A stretch of 64,000 bases of DNA from Acidiferrobacteraceae bacterium. Its GTDB lineage: Bacteria > Pseudomonadota > Gammaproteobacteria > Arenicellales > UBA868. Below are positions 55,680 through 64,000 of the stretch, piece by piece. Numbering within the stretch: the first letter of the stretch is position 1; each line of letters begins with the position of its first letter. Location of the stretch: positions 1 through 64,000 of the forward strand of contig JABINT010000041.1 of the NCBI GenBank assembly GCA_018698075.1, written 5' to 3'. Below the pieces are notes generated by a model. It did no database searches. It was not told the origin of the DNA and worked only from the letters and a program-made list of their open reading frames with translations. The translations under genes were made by a program, and so were the position numbers.

Positions 55680-56462
55680 TTGATTATCATCGAGCACCTG
55701 TATAAACACTTTGGCGGCATCCGCGCGGTCGAAGATGCCTCGCTTGTGATCGAGCAGGGGAGTATTACGGGACTGATCGGTCCCAACGGCGCTGGGAAAA
55801 CGACTCTTTTTAACGTTATCGCCGGAATTTACCCTCCAGACGAGGGAAAAGTCCTACTGAACGGCGAAGATATCACTGGGCGCCAGCCCCATGAGCTTTT
55901 TGCGAAAGGCATTTTGCGTACCTTCCAGATTGCCCACGAATTCTCGTCGTTAAGTGTTCGCGAAAACCTGATGATGGTTCCAAATGGACAGTCCGGTGAG
56001 AGCCTGGTTGCAACCTGGTTACACCCTGGGCAAGTTATTGCTGAAGAAACAGTCATAAGGCAACGTGCCGATGAGGTTGTTGATTTTCTCCAACTCAGTT
56101 CGGTCGTAAACGAGCTTGCCGGTAACTTGTCGGGTGGTCAAAAGAAACTTCTTGAACTGGGCCGCACGATGATGGCCGAACCGAAAATAGTATTTCTCGA
56201 TGAAGTTGGGGCTGGGGTCAATCGCACTCTCCTGCGAACCATTGGCGATTCCATTTTGCGGCTTAATCGGGAGCAAGGCTATACCTTCTGCATGATCGAA
56301 CACGATATGGATTTCATTTCCAGGTTATGTGATCCAGTTATTGTCATGGCATCGGGCAGCGTGCTGGCACAAGGCACAGCCGCCAATATTATGAATAACG
56401 AGGCGGTTATTGAGGCCTACCTTGGAACCGGGCGAAAACAGGCCCAACAGGAGCCATTGTGA
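55680..56462 (+). CDS. livG: Branched-chain amino acid-type ABC transporter ATP-binding protein LivG
   Basis: GLIGPNGAGKTTLFNVIAGIYPPDEG, LSGGQKKLLELGRTMM; track ATG 55644 lies inside terminator hairpin, TTG at 55680 (or 55662) likelier. Confidence 0.9.
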   Translation: MIIIEHLYKHFGGIRAVEDASLVIEQGSITGLIGPNGAGKTTLFNVIAGIYPPDEGKVLLNGEDITGRQPHELFAKGILRTFQIAHEFSSLSVRENLMMVPNGQSGESLVATWLHPGQVIAEETVIRQRADEVVDFLQLSSVVNELAGNLSGGQKKLLELGRTMMAEPKIVFLDEVGAGVNRTLLRTIGDSILRLNREQGYTFCMIEHDMDFISRLCDPVIVMASGSVLAQGTAANIMNNEAVIEAYLGTGRKQAQQEPL

Positions 56463-57163
56463 CCTACCTTGCGGGAGAAGGTATGTGTGGGGGTTACGGA
56501 GGCGTTGATATCCTGCACCAGTGTAGCATCGGGGTAGACAAAGGTGAGGTTGCGGTGGTGGTGGGCCCCAACGGCGCTGGCAAATCGACGGCGATGAAAG
56601 CAGTGTTCGGTATGCTGGAGCTAAGGGAGGGTCAGGTAACGATGGATGGCCAGGATATCAGCCACCTGAAGCCCGAACAGCGGGTACAGCTCGGCATGGG
56701 TTTCGTGCCGCAAAGTGCCAACGTATTCACCTCGATGACTGTGCAGGAGAACCTGGAGATGGGCGCTTTTATCCGCCGTGATGACATCTCGGAAACCATG
56801 TCTGGGGTCTACGAGCTTTTTCCGGTGTTACGGGAGAAGCGCCGCCAATTAGCGGGCGAACTGTCTGGCGGCCAACGCCAGCAGGTAGCGGTGGGCAGAG
56901 CTCTGATGACTCAGCCCAAAGTGTTAATGCTGGATGAGCCGACCGCGGGGGTCTCACCCATGGTTATGGACGAGTTGTTCGACCGCATCATCGAAATAGC
57001 GCGTACGGGAATTGCGATTCTCATGGTCGAACAGAATGCTCGACAGGCCCTCAGTATTGCTGATCGGGGCTACGTGTTGGTTCAGGGCCGCAACCGTTAC
57101 ACGGATACTGGCACAGCTCTGCTGGCGAACATCGAGGTTCGCAAGGCCTTTCTTGGCGGGTAA
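56459..57163 (+). CDS. livF: Branched-chain amino acid-type ABC transporter ATP-binding protein LivF
   Basis: VVVGPNGAGKSTAMKAVFGML, LSGGQRQQVAVGRALMTQPKVLMLDEPTAGVSP. Confidence 0.92.
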   Translation: MTYLAGEGMCGGYGGVDILHQCSIGVDKGEVAVVVGPNGAGKSTAMKAVFGMLELREGQVTMDGQDISHLKPEQRVQLGMGFVPQSANVFTSMTVQENLEMGAFIRRDDISETMSGVYELFPVLREKRRQLAGELSGGQRQQVAVGRALMTQPKVLMLDEPTAGVSPMVMDELFDRIIEIARTGIAILMVEQNARQALSIADRGYVLVQGRNRYTDTGTALLANIEVRKAFLGG

Positions 57164-57169
57164 AAAAGG

Positions 57170-58186
57170 GTGCTGATAGATCTTCTAAACGCCTTGGCCC
57201 TGATTGGAAACTTTGTTGTGGTGCCGGGGATCGCATACGGCAGCCAACTCGCGCTCGGGGCCCTGGGCGTCACTATGGTCTACGCGGTTTTGCGGTTCTC
57301 TAATTTTGCCCACGGCGAGACTATGTCCTTCGGCGCAATGGTCACCATTCTTGTGACCTGGGCATTGCAAGCACACGGGTTTGGCTTGGGGCCGCTCCCT
57401 ACTGCATTACTGGCGCTCCCCGTCGGGATGATCGTGACCATCGGGTTATGTCTGGGAACCGACCGCCTTATCTATCGCTACTATCGCGAAAAAAAAGCCG
57501 TCCCAGTAACCTATCTTATCGTTTCTGTAGGGGTGCTTTTTTTCTTGAGCGGTCTGATCCGATTTATTATTGGACCTAAAGATCAGGTTTTCGCTGACGG
57601 CGAACGTTTCATAATGAAGGCCCGCGCATTCAAGGAGATGACCGGGTTGGATCAGGGCTTGGCGATTAAGACCTCTCAGGGCATCACGGTAATCACTGCC
57701 GTAGTGATTGTGGCCCTTTTATTTTGGTTTCTCAATCGAACCCGAACGGGAAAGTCCATGCGGGCCTACTCAGACAACGAAGATCTCGCCTTACTGTCTG
57801 GTATTAACCCCGAGCGGGTCGTGATGATTACCTGGATTATTACTGGTGCGTTGGCTGCCATTGCCGGGACCCTTTACGGCTTGGATAAAGGTTATAAACC
57901 TTTTACCTATCTGGGGTTGGTCTTGCCGATCTTTGCTTCGGCAATCGTGGGGGGAGTAGGCAATCCGTTGGGAGCTATTGCGGGGGGCTTTGTTATCGCC
58001 TTCTCGGAGTTGCTGGTAACTTTCGCCTATAAACGAGTAGTGGGTTACCTGACGCCGGGCGATTGGGTTCCAGATGGCTTAGTACAGTTACTGTCAACCG
58101 ATTACAAGCTTGCTGTCTCGTTCTTTATCCTGGTCATCGTCCTACTGATAAAGCCCACGGGAATTTTTAGTGGAAAGACATTGTGA
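57170..58186 (+). CDS. livH: Branched-chain amino acid-type ABC transporter permease LivH
   Basis: Polytopic; ALGVTMVYAVLRFSNFAHGE, SAIVGGVGNPLGAIAGGFVIAFSE. Confidence 0.9.
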   Translation: MLIDLLNALALIGNFVVVPGIAYGSQLALGALGVTMVYAVLRFSNFAHGETMSFGAMVTILVTWALQAHGFGLGPLPTALLALPVGMIVTIGLCLGTDRLIYRYYREKKAVPVTYLIVSVGVLFFLSGLIRFIIGPKDQVFADGERFIMKARAFKEMTGLDQGLAIKTSQGITVITAVVIVALLFWFLNRTRTGKSMRAYSDNEDLALLSGINPERVVMITWIITGALAAIAGTLYGLDKGYKPFTYLGLVLPIFASAIVGGVGNPLGAIAGGFVIAFSELLVTFAYKRVVGYLTPGDWVPDGLVQLLSTDYKLAVSFFILVIVLLIKPTGIFSGKTL

Positions 58187-59496
58187 ACTGGTCTTTGAAA
58201 AACGTTTTGCTTTTTGCCGGGATGGGTGTGCTTTTAATACTGGTTGGCACTATGCAAAGTTGGAACGTCGCCCTTGCGATTCTGAATATGTGCTTGATCT
58301 CAGCTGTCATGGCTCTTGGCGTGAATATTCAGTGGGGCTATGCGGGGCTTTTTAACGCTGGAGTGATGGGATTTACCGCCTTAGGGGGCCTAGCCGCCAT
58401 TGTGATCTCTGTCGCACCAGTGCCCGCAGCCTGGGATGCAGGTGGCGCCCGCGCCATACTGGGTTTGTTGGCTGGGCTTGCGACGATTGCAGGGGGAATA
58501 TGGTTATGGAAAAAACTCCGGGTATCCAAAACCGCCCGGATATGGCTAACGGCCTTGCTTGCGGTTAGCGGATACGGATTGATGCGCCTTATTCTGGACC
58601 CCGCGGTCGATGCGATCGAGGCGGTTGAGCCAGCACTGACTGGGTTTTTGGGTGGGTTTGGCTTGCCTATCATGTTTTCGTGGATTGTTGGAGGGCTCTT
58701 TGCCGCGATTGTTGCCTGGGCTATTGGCAAAGTAGCGCTGGGACTGCGCTCTGATTACCTGGCGATTGCCACCTTGGGCATCTCAGAGATCATCATTTAT
58801 TTTCTAAAAAATGAAGATTGGCTTACGCGAGGAGTTAAAAACGTCAACGGGCTCCCGAGGCCAGTACCTTATGAAATAGATCTTCAAGGGGCATTATGGC
58901 TTCATGATCTCGCCGCTTGGGTAGGGATTCCGGTTGTGGAAGCCTCTTCGCTTATTGTGAAATTGAACTACGCCGCGCTTTTTCTGGTTGTGCTTGTAGC
59001 TATCTTCTGGCTCTCAGAGCGGGCGTTGAAGTCTCCCTGGGGGAGAATGATGCGCGCGATCCGCGATAACGAGATTGCTGCCGGCGCGATGGGCAAAAAC
59101 GTAACCGGACGTCACCTTCAAGTATTTGTGCTCGGCTCTGCAGTAATCGGTATTGCAGGGGCTATGCTTGCCACTTTGGATGGTCAGTTTACTCCGGCAT
59201 CTTACCAGCCGTTGCGATTCACTTTCCTAGTATGGGTTATGGTGATCGTGGGCGGTTCGGGTAATAATCTGGGCTCGATCCTTGGTGGTTTTGTGATCTG
59301 GTTTTTCTGGATTGAGGCCGAACCGATAGGCCTCGCGTTGATGAATTTTGTTACCTCGGGGATGGCGCTCGATAGCCCCTTGCGGCTACATCTGTTGGAG
59401 AACGCGGCGCACACGCGATTGATGACGATGGGGCTGGTACTGCTTTTGGTGCTGCGCTTTTCACCGCGAGGGCTTATTCCGGAGGTTAAACGTTAA
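58183..59496 (+). CDS. livM: Branched-chain amino acid-type ABC transporter permease LivM
   Basis: Polytopic; ALGVNIQWGYAGLFNAGVMGFTALGG, RSDYLAIATLGISEII, VMVIVGGSGNNLGSILGGFVIWFF. Confidence 0.9.
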   Translation: MNWSLKNVLLFAGMGVLLILVGTMQSWNVALAILNMCLISAVMALGVNIQWGYAGLFNAGVMGFTALGGLAAIVISVAPVPAAWDAGGARAILGLLAGLATIAGGIWLWKKLRVSKTARIWLTALLAVSGYGLMRLILDPAVDAIEAVEPALTGFLGGFGLPIMFSWIVGGLFAAIVAWAIGKVALGLRSDYLAIATLGISEIIIYFLKNEDWLTRGVKNVNGLPRPVPYEIDLQGALWLHDLAAWVGIPVVEASSLIVKLNYAALFLVVLVAIFWLSERALKSPWGRMMRAIRDNEIAAGAMGKNVTGRHLQVFVLGSAVIGIAGAMLATLDGQFTPASYQPLRFTFLVWVMVIVGGSGNNLGSILGGFVIWFFWIEAEPIGLALMNFVTSGMALDSPLRLHLLENAAHTRLMTMGLVLLLVLRFSPRGLIPEVKR

Positions 59497-59520
59497 CCGT
59501 AGTTGCCGTATCACAGAGAC

Positions 59521-60393
59521 TTAGCTGATACTGGCCAACGAGGCGTGCAGGGCCGAAAGATCGGCTTCGCTCAAAGGCAGGACCGGTAAACGGCAGTCCC
59601 CCACATCGAATCCCCGGTGGCGAGCGGCCGCCTTGACCGAGGCGTTGTATTGATGAGACCAGACGAACAGTTGGGAATCTACAAGTTTGCACCAAAGCGA
59701 AGCCGCCTCGTTAAGTTGGCCAGAGGAAACCAACTGATAGAGCGTGACCGACTCGTCGGGCAGGAAATTGACTGAACCCCAGACACAGCCCACGCAACCC
59801 GCGGCGAGCGCTGGGTAGGTGATCGGATCGCCGCCATTAAAAATCTTCCCGCCGGTCTGCAAAAGTTCCTGAATTCGTATTAAATCGCCGGTACTGTCTT
59901 TGATGTAGTCGATACCATCTATCTCAAGCAATTTTTCGAACAAGGCCGGTGTGACATCGAAGCCTGAATGTACGGGTATGTTGTATACCATCACCGGAAC
60001 TGAGCTGGCCTTGGCAACTGCCTCGTAGTGGGAAATTACACCGCGTTCATCGGGACCCTCGAAATACGGCGGTAACACCATAACCGCATCTGCGCCGTGA
60101 TCAATGGCATGGCGGGTTGTGGCTAGAGTGTCTTCCAGGTAAATAGCGGATGTTTGGGCGATTACCGCAGCGCGCCCGTCAACGTGTTTTGCAGTGATCT
60201 CAATCAAGCGCCTTTTTTCTTCCCTGCTTAGGTAAGCAAATTCGCCGGTTCCGCCACAAGGAAGGATAATATCCACGCCAGATTCGAGCATACGGTCTAC
60301 ATGGGCAAGGTAGCGCGTCTCGTCAACCTGAGCCCCGTTATCATCAAATACCGTGCAGACGGGCACACATACACCACTAAGATTACTCATCAC
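59521..60393 (-). CDS. Dihydrodipicolinate synthase / N-acetylneuraminate lyase family protein
   Basis: ILPCGGTGEFAYLSREEKRRLIEI, VMVYNIPVHSGFDVTP, YIKDSTGD. Confidence 0.88.
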   Translation of the reverse strand: MMSNLSGVCVPVCTVFDDNGAQVDETRYLAHVDRMLESGVDIILPCGGTGEFAYLSREEKRRLIEITAKHVDGRAAVIAQTSAIYLEDTLATTRHAIDHGADAVMVLPPYFEGPDERGVISHYEAVAKASSVPVMVYNIPVHSGFDVTPALFEKLLEIDGIDYIKDSTGDLIRIQELLQTGGKIFNGGDPITYPALAAGCVGCVWGSVNFLPDESVTLYQLVSSGQLNEAASLWCKLVDSQLFVWSHQYNASVKAAARHRGFDVGDCRLPVLPLSEADLSALHASLASIS

Positions 60394-60517
60394 TCGTGCT
60401 CCTTATGCGTTTGGACTAAATGCAAATCGAATAATATCGAAGGCCCAGAGTGTAAAGGAAGTTAGCCGTAGATGAATACATGACCTCAACTTTCAGGACA
60501 GGACAAAGGAGAAGCTG

Positions 60518-61222
60518 ATGGACGCAGAAAAGGTTGCAATTGTTACCGCAGGCGGAGGCGGTATTGGCAGGGCCGTTAGTGAGGAACTGTACCGGCAAGG
60601 GTATCAGTTAGCACTCATGTCACGCAGCGATGCCTGCGAAAACCTGGCGCAGGAAGTTGGAGGTATTGGGTTGCGGGGTTCGGTAACCGAGGCGGCAGAC
60701 CTTGAACGTTTGGTTGATGTGACGCTCGAGCGTTACGGCAGAATTGATGCCGTCGTCAATCATACGGCTCACCCGCCAAAAGGCGACCTTCTCTCACTCG
60801 ATGATCAGGCATGGCAGTCCGGTTTTGATATGCTGATTTTAAATGTGGTCCGGATGACCCGGCTGATTACCCCAGTTATGCAACAACAAAAAGCCGGCGC
60901 CTGGGTGAATATCTCAACTTTTGCCGCGTTCGAGCCCGAACAGGCATTGCCCGTGTCATGCACGCTGCGGGCGGGATTGTCCGTCTATTCCAAACTGTAT
61001 GCGGATCGCTACGCCAAGGATAATATTCGCATGAATAACGTCTTGCCTGGGTTTATCGATAGTTTGCCCCACAAAGACGAGGTCGCGAAGAGCATCCCGA
61101 TGGGTCGGATTGGTACGGTCGATGAGATTGCGAAGACCACCGCGTTTTTGCTCTCGGATGGGGCTGGATACATCACTGGGCAGAGTTTGGTCGTAGATGG
61201 GGGGGTTACCCGTCATGTTTAA
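60518..61222 (+). CDS. Short-chain dehydrogenase/reductase (SDR) family oxidoreductase
   Basis: AIVTAGGGGIGRAVSEELYRQG, MNNVLPGFIDS, FLLSDGAGYITGQSLVVDGGVTRHV. Confidence 0.88.
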   Translation: MDAEKVAIVTAGGGGIGRAVSEELYRQGYQLALMSRSDACENLAQEVGGIGLRGSVTEAADLERLVDVTLERYGRIDAVVNHTAHPPKGDLLSLDDQAWQSGFDMLILNVVRMTRLITPVMQQQKAGAWVNISTFAAFEPEQALPVSCTLRAGLSVYSKLYADRYAKDNIRMNNVLPGFIDSLPHKDEVAKSIPMGRIGTVDEIAKTTAFLLSDGAGYITGQSLVVDGGVTRHV

Positions 61223-61720
61223 CATTCTGGAACCAGAAAGTCGGCAATAACCATAACGAACAGGCTAATACATAATTCTGGGACCGGGCTCTAGGCGGTT
61301 TCGGTGTATCGGCCAGGATAGTGGTGCCGATATCATGGTCAAGGCGAAATAATTTTGGTTCTAATAGTTCGCATTGGCCGACCCCGGCTCAGCATTGACG
61401 TTGACGATAATTTGGATCCTGTCGTTAATATGGGCTTTAGTCCAACGAAGAGCACACCATGGACGAAGTGGGGCGGCGCCGAATTCACAACTCTGGCAGC
61501 AGAATTCGTATCTCCATCCCGGCTGAGCGTCACTCGCTTTCAAAGATTAATTGCTTTTGCGGGCCTTCGGCGTTTTATGACCCCTCGCACCGGCTGGCAG
61601 AGTAACTGGCACGCATATTGCTGCTGGAGTGAGTAAGAACTGGCGAACGTGATCAACGTGATGCCGAATCTGCTAAGGTGCGTCGTCGGTGTTGTATTGG
61701 CCAATAACGGTTAGGTCTGC

Positions 61721-62707
61721 GTGGGATTCCTGCTCTTGCGACCGTACATAGTAAAACGCGTTCTTCTCATGATTCCAACCCTTCTTGGGGCGGGTGTCTT
61801 GATATTCTTTCTCATGCGTGTCATCCCCGGTGACATCTGTTTAGCCAGATGGGTGGACTACGGCACCGATCTTGATCCCGCACTTCTTGAGCTCTGCCGA
61901 GACAGGCTGGGCCTGAATGAGCCCCTACATATACAGTTCTTTAATTTTATTCGGGGTGTTCTGTCTTTTGATTTCGGTGTTTCCATGTGGACAGGGCGCT
62001 CGATTATTGAGGAGTTGGATCTTCGTTTCGCGTTGTCACTCCAGTTAGCGGTGATGGCGACTGTCGTGACACTTCTCATTGGTGTTCCGCTGGGTATCGT
62101 TGCGGCCTTGAAACAAAATACCTGGGTCGATTATCTGGTCCGTACGGTTGCCATTGCGGGAGTGGCGATGCCATCCTTCTGGCTCGGCATCTTGATTATC
62201 CTGGGATTTTTGATTTTTTCCCAGGCATGGTTTGGCGAACCGTGGATGCCCCCGATCTATTATGTTTCTCCATTTAAGGATTTCTGGGGAAATATGTCTC
62301 AACTCATCTGGCCAGCGTTGGTAGCAGGGTATCGCTATTGTGCAGTCGTGACTCGAATGACCCGCTCGGCCCTGCTTGAGGTTCTGCGTGAGGACTACAT
62401 TCGAACTGCGCGGACCAAAGGTCTCACGGAGAGGACTATTCTCAATCGCCATGCATTGAGAAATTCGTTTTTGCCGGTAATTACTATTATCGGCATCGAG
62501 TTTTCATTTTTTATGGGAGGACTCGTGGTTACGGAACAGGTGTTTAATTTGAATGGTTTAGGCAGGCTGCTCGTCGATTCAGTGCTGTACGCAGACTACA
62601 ATATGATTCAAGCGCTGGTGATGATCGTTGTCGCTGTGTCCGTTTTGGTTAACCTCCTCGTTGATCTGTCTTACGCTTGGCTCGATCCGCGCATTCGGTA
62701 CAGCTGA
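61721..62707 (+). CDS. Dipeptide/oligopeptide-type ABC transporter permease (DppB-like)
   Basis: ILIFFLMRVIPGDI, RSALLEVLREDYIRTARTKGLTERTILNRHALRNSFLPVITIIG. Confidence 0.9.
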   Translation: MGFLLLRPYIVKRVLLMIPTLLGAGVLIFFLMRVIPGDICLARWVDYGTDLDPALLELCRDRLGLNEPLHIQFFNFIRGVLSFDFGVSMWTGRSIIEELDLRFALSLQLAVMATVVTLLIGVPLGIVAALKQNTWVDYLVRTVAIAGVAMPSFWLGILIILGFLIFSQAWFGEPWMPPIYYVSPFKDFWGNMSQLIWPALVAGYRYCAVVTRMTRSALLEVLREDYIRTARTKGLTERTILNRHALRNSFLPVITIIGIEFSFFMGGLVVTEQVFNLNGLGRLLVDSVLYADYNMIQALVMIVVAVSVLVNLLVDLSYAWLDPRIRYS

Positions 62708-62760
62708 GATCATATCTCACCAGCAACGGCGGCCCCTACGACCCGGAGTTTCAGATGTCA

Positions 62761-62846
62761 GCCTTTAGTGAAACCCCCGAGGTGCTAGCGATCCGGGACT
62801 GGAGATACCAGTCTTTAGTGAAACCCAAGAGGGACTAGCAATCCGG
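62761..62846. repeat. Two imperfect direct repeats, start-to-start 50 bp
   Basis: gcctttagtgaaacccccgaggtgctagcgatccgg (62761-62796) and gtctttagtgaaacccaagagggactagcaatccgg (62811-62846). Confidence 0.9.
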
Positions 62847-63038
62847 TGGCTCTGGCGATTGGGGAATAAAATGAATCCCATCACGTATCTGTCTGATTCG
62901 TCTAGCCAACCGTTGTCGCTCGGCCAGCAGATAGTTGAATTGCACATCACAGCCCGCGATAGGAGTGGGGTATGACTGGAGTTGTGCCTCAACCGACTTA
63001 AGGGCTTGCAGCACCTTTTGTTCAGTTTTTGAGATCAA
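62835..63038 (-). CDS. Small hypothetical protein downstream of abrB-like gene
   Basis: 67-codon ORF, TTG start; LQALKSVEAQLQSYPTPIAGCDVQFNYLLAERQRLARRIRQIRDG has a plausible amphipathic helical protein composition. Confidence 0.4.
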   Translation of the reverse strand: MISKTEQKVLQALKSVEAQLQSYPTPIAGCDVQFNYLLAERQRLARRIRQIRDGIHFIPQSPEPPDC

Positions 63039-63087
63039 TTTGGGAAATGGTGGCGTTGCATGGTCTGGCTGGAAGAGGCTGCCCTGC

Positions 63088-64000
63088 TTAGGCGGTCGGT
63101 TTTTCTCGCTGTTGCTGGCGTTTCAGCCAGCGCGACGCTAATAGCGGCACCGTCACGGTAATCAATAATACCCGTACGGCGTGGTGTGAGGCCACAAACA
63201 CCGGGTCTATATTCAAGATCAAAGCAAGCATGCCGATCTCTGCGAGGCCCCCAGGTACAAAGGCCAGAAGCAAGGCTGCGAAGCCGATGCCGGTCCAAAC
63301 GTTGAACACGTAGGCAAATAAAATTACCAAAGCCAGTAGCAGCAAAGTAAGGCCGCTGGAAAGCATAAAGGTTTTAAACAGCTCGTGTGGCTTTGCGCCG
63401 GAGAACGCTGTGCCGATGCCGGCGCCAATAATCACCTGGGTAACGTTGATAAATACTATAGGTATTGCGAAATCTGTTAAATCGGTCACCTGTGTGCTGG
63501 CGATGAGAATCAATGGGCCCAACAAGTATGGGGAGGGTAGGCGCAGACCCTTGGCAATCAACGAGCCAAGTGCGGCAAGGGAAACAAACAACCCGGCGTT
63601 AGCGAGATCAAGAGATGCTATGGGTCTATTCGCTGCTGCTGTCACGTCGAGATCAATCCCGGTCAATTGGCGCAATAAAAAGGGCAGAACCATCAGAATC
63701 GTGGCAAGTCTGGCTGTATGCGCAAGCGCCGTTGTCCGCGGATTTGCACCCGCACTCGCGCCGAGAATCACCATCACCCCCAAACCGCCGGGAATACTGG
63801 AAAAAGCGGCCGTCAGCTTATCGAATCCCGTAACCTTGCGCCCGTAATAAAAGGCGCAGGGAATCGCTATAGCCAGATAACAGAGCATTCCGGCCATGGT
63901 GACAGACCATCGATGAACACGATCCAGAAGTTCTGGCGAGAAAGCGGTCCCGAGCATGGCCCCGAGCCCGATGAACGCGATTGACTTTAGCCATTGAGGG
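63088..64000 (-). CDS. AbrB-family (COG3180-like) membrane protein, N-terminus beyond window
   Basis: Polytopic; SSIPGGLGVMVILG, FVPGGLAEIGMLAL duplicated half motif; frame remains open to the window edge (…PQWLKSIAFIGLGAMLGTAFSPE). Confidence 0.8.
   Translation of the reverse strand, partial: PQWLKSIAFIGLGAMLGTAFSPELLDRVHRWSVTMAGMLCYLAIAIPCAFYYGRKVTGFDKLTAAFSSIPGGLGVMVILGASAGANPRTTALAHTARLATILMVLPFLLRQLTGIDLDVTAAANRPIASLDLANAGLFVSLAALGSLIAKGLRLPSPYLLGPLILIASTQVTDLTDFAIPIVFINVTQVIIGAGIGTAFSGAKPHELFKTFMLSSGLTLLLLALVILFAYVFNVWTGIGFAALLLAFVPGGLAEIGMLALILNIDPVFVASHHAVRVLLITVTVPLLASRWLKRQQQREKPTA

Noticed and set aside
61355-61636. 93-aa ORF (and antisense ORFs) between the SDR and DppB-like genes
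   Set aside because: Not recognisable; overlapping frames on both strands are equally open; could be degraded sequence but cannot be supported as a gene.

Overview
The window is a continuous, gene-dense stretch of what looks like a gammaproteobacterial chromosome. Most of it is core housekeeping genes in conserved order: leuA; rnhA-dnaQ; acs; rpsF-rpsR-rplI-dnaB-radA; dapD-glnD-map (minus strand); rpsB-tsf-pyrH-frr-uppS-cdsA-dxr-rseP-bamA-skp-fabZ-lpxA-lpxB-rnhB-dnaE-accA-tilS-pyrG-kdsA-eno-ftsB; an sdhCDAB locus with maturation factors; nadB; lepA-lepB-rnc-era-recO-pdxJ; yggX; and an erpA-like gene. The last ~11 kb is more accessory: an ATP-grasp protein, a branched-chain amino acid type ABC cassette, a DHDPS-family protein, an SDR, a lone Dpp-type permease and an AbrB-type membrane protein. 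I found no CRISPR array, transposase, rRNA or tRNA, and no convincing new multi-gene system. The items most worth a second look are: (i) an SDHAF4-like (DUF1674-like) ORF plus SdhE and YgfZ bracketing sdhCDAB; (ii) absence of lpxD from its usual slot between skp and fabZ; (iii) an unannotated 38-codon ORF upstream of leuA that could be a leader peptide, possibly leaderless; (iv) a perfect 8-bp-arm dyad upstream of dnaB; (v) long acidic, Pro-rich tails on ribosomal proteins S6 and S2, with a 27-bp tandem repeat in rpsF; (vi) a strong terminator between livK and livG, and a second orphan terminator upstream of livK; (vii) a 50-bp imperfect direct repeat near 62.8 kb; (viii) an A-type Fe-S carrier with a CGGC rather than CGC C-terminal motif. 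Family calls come from reading the translated ORFs; no database search was run.
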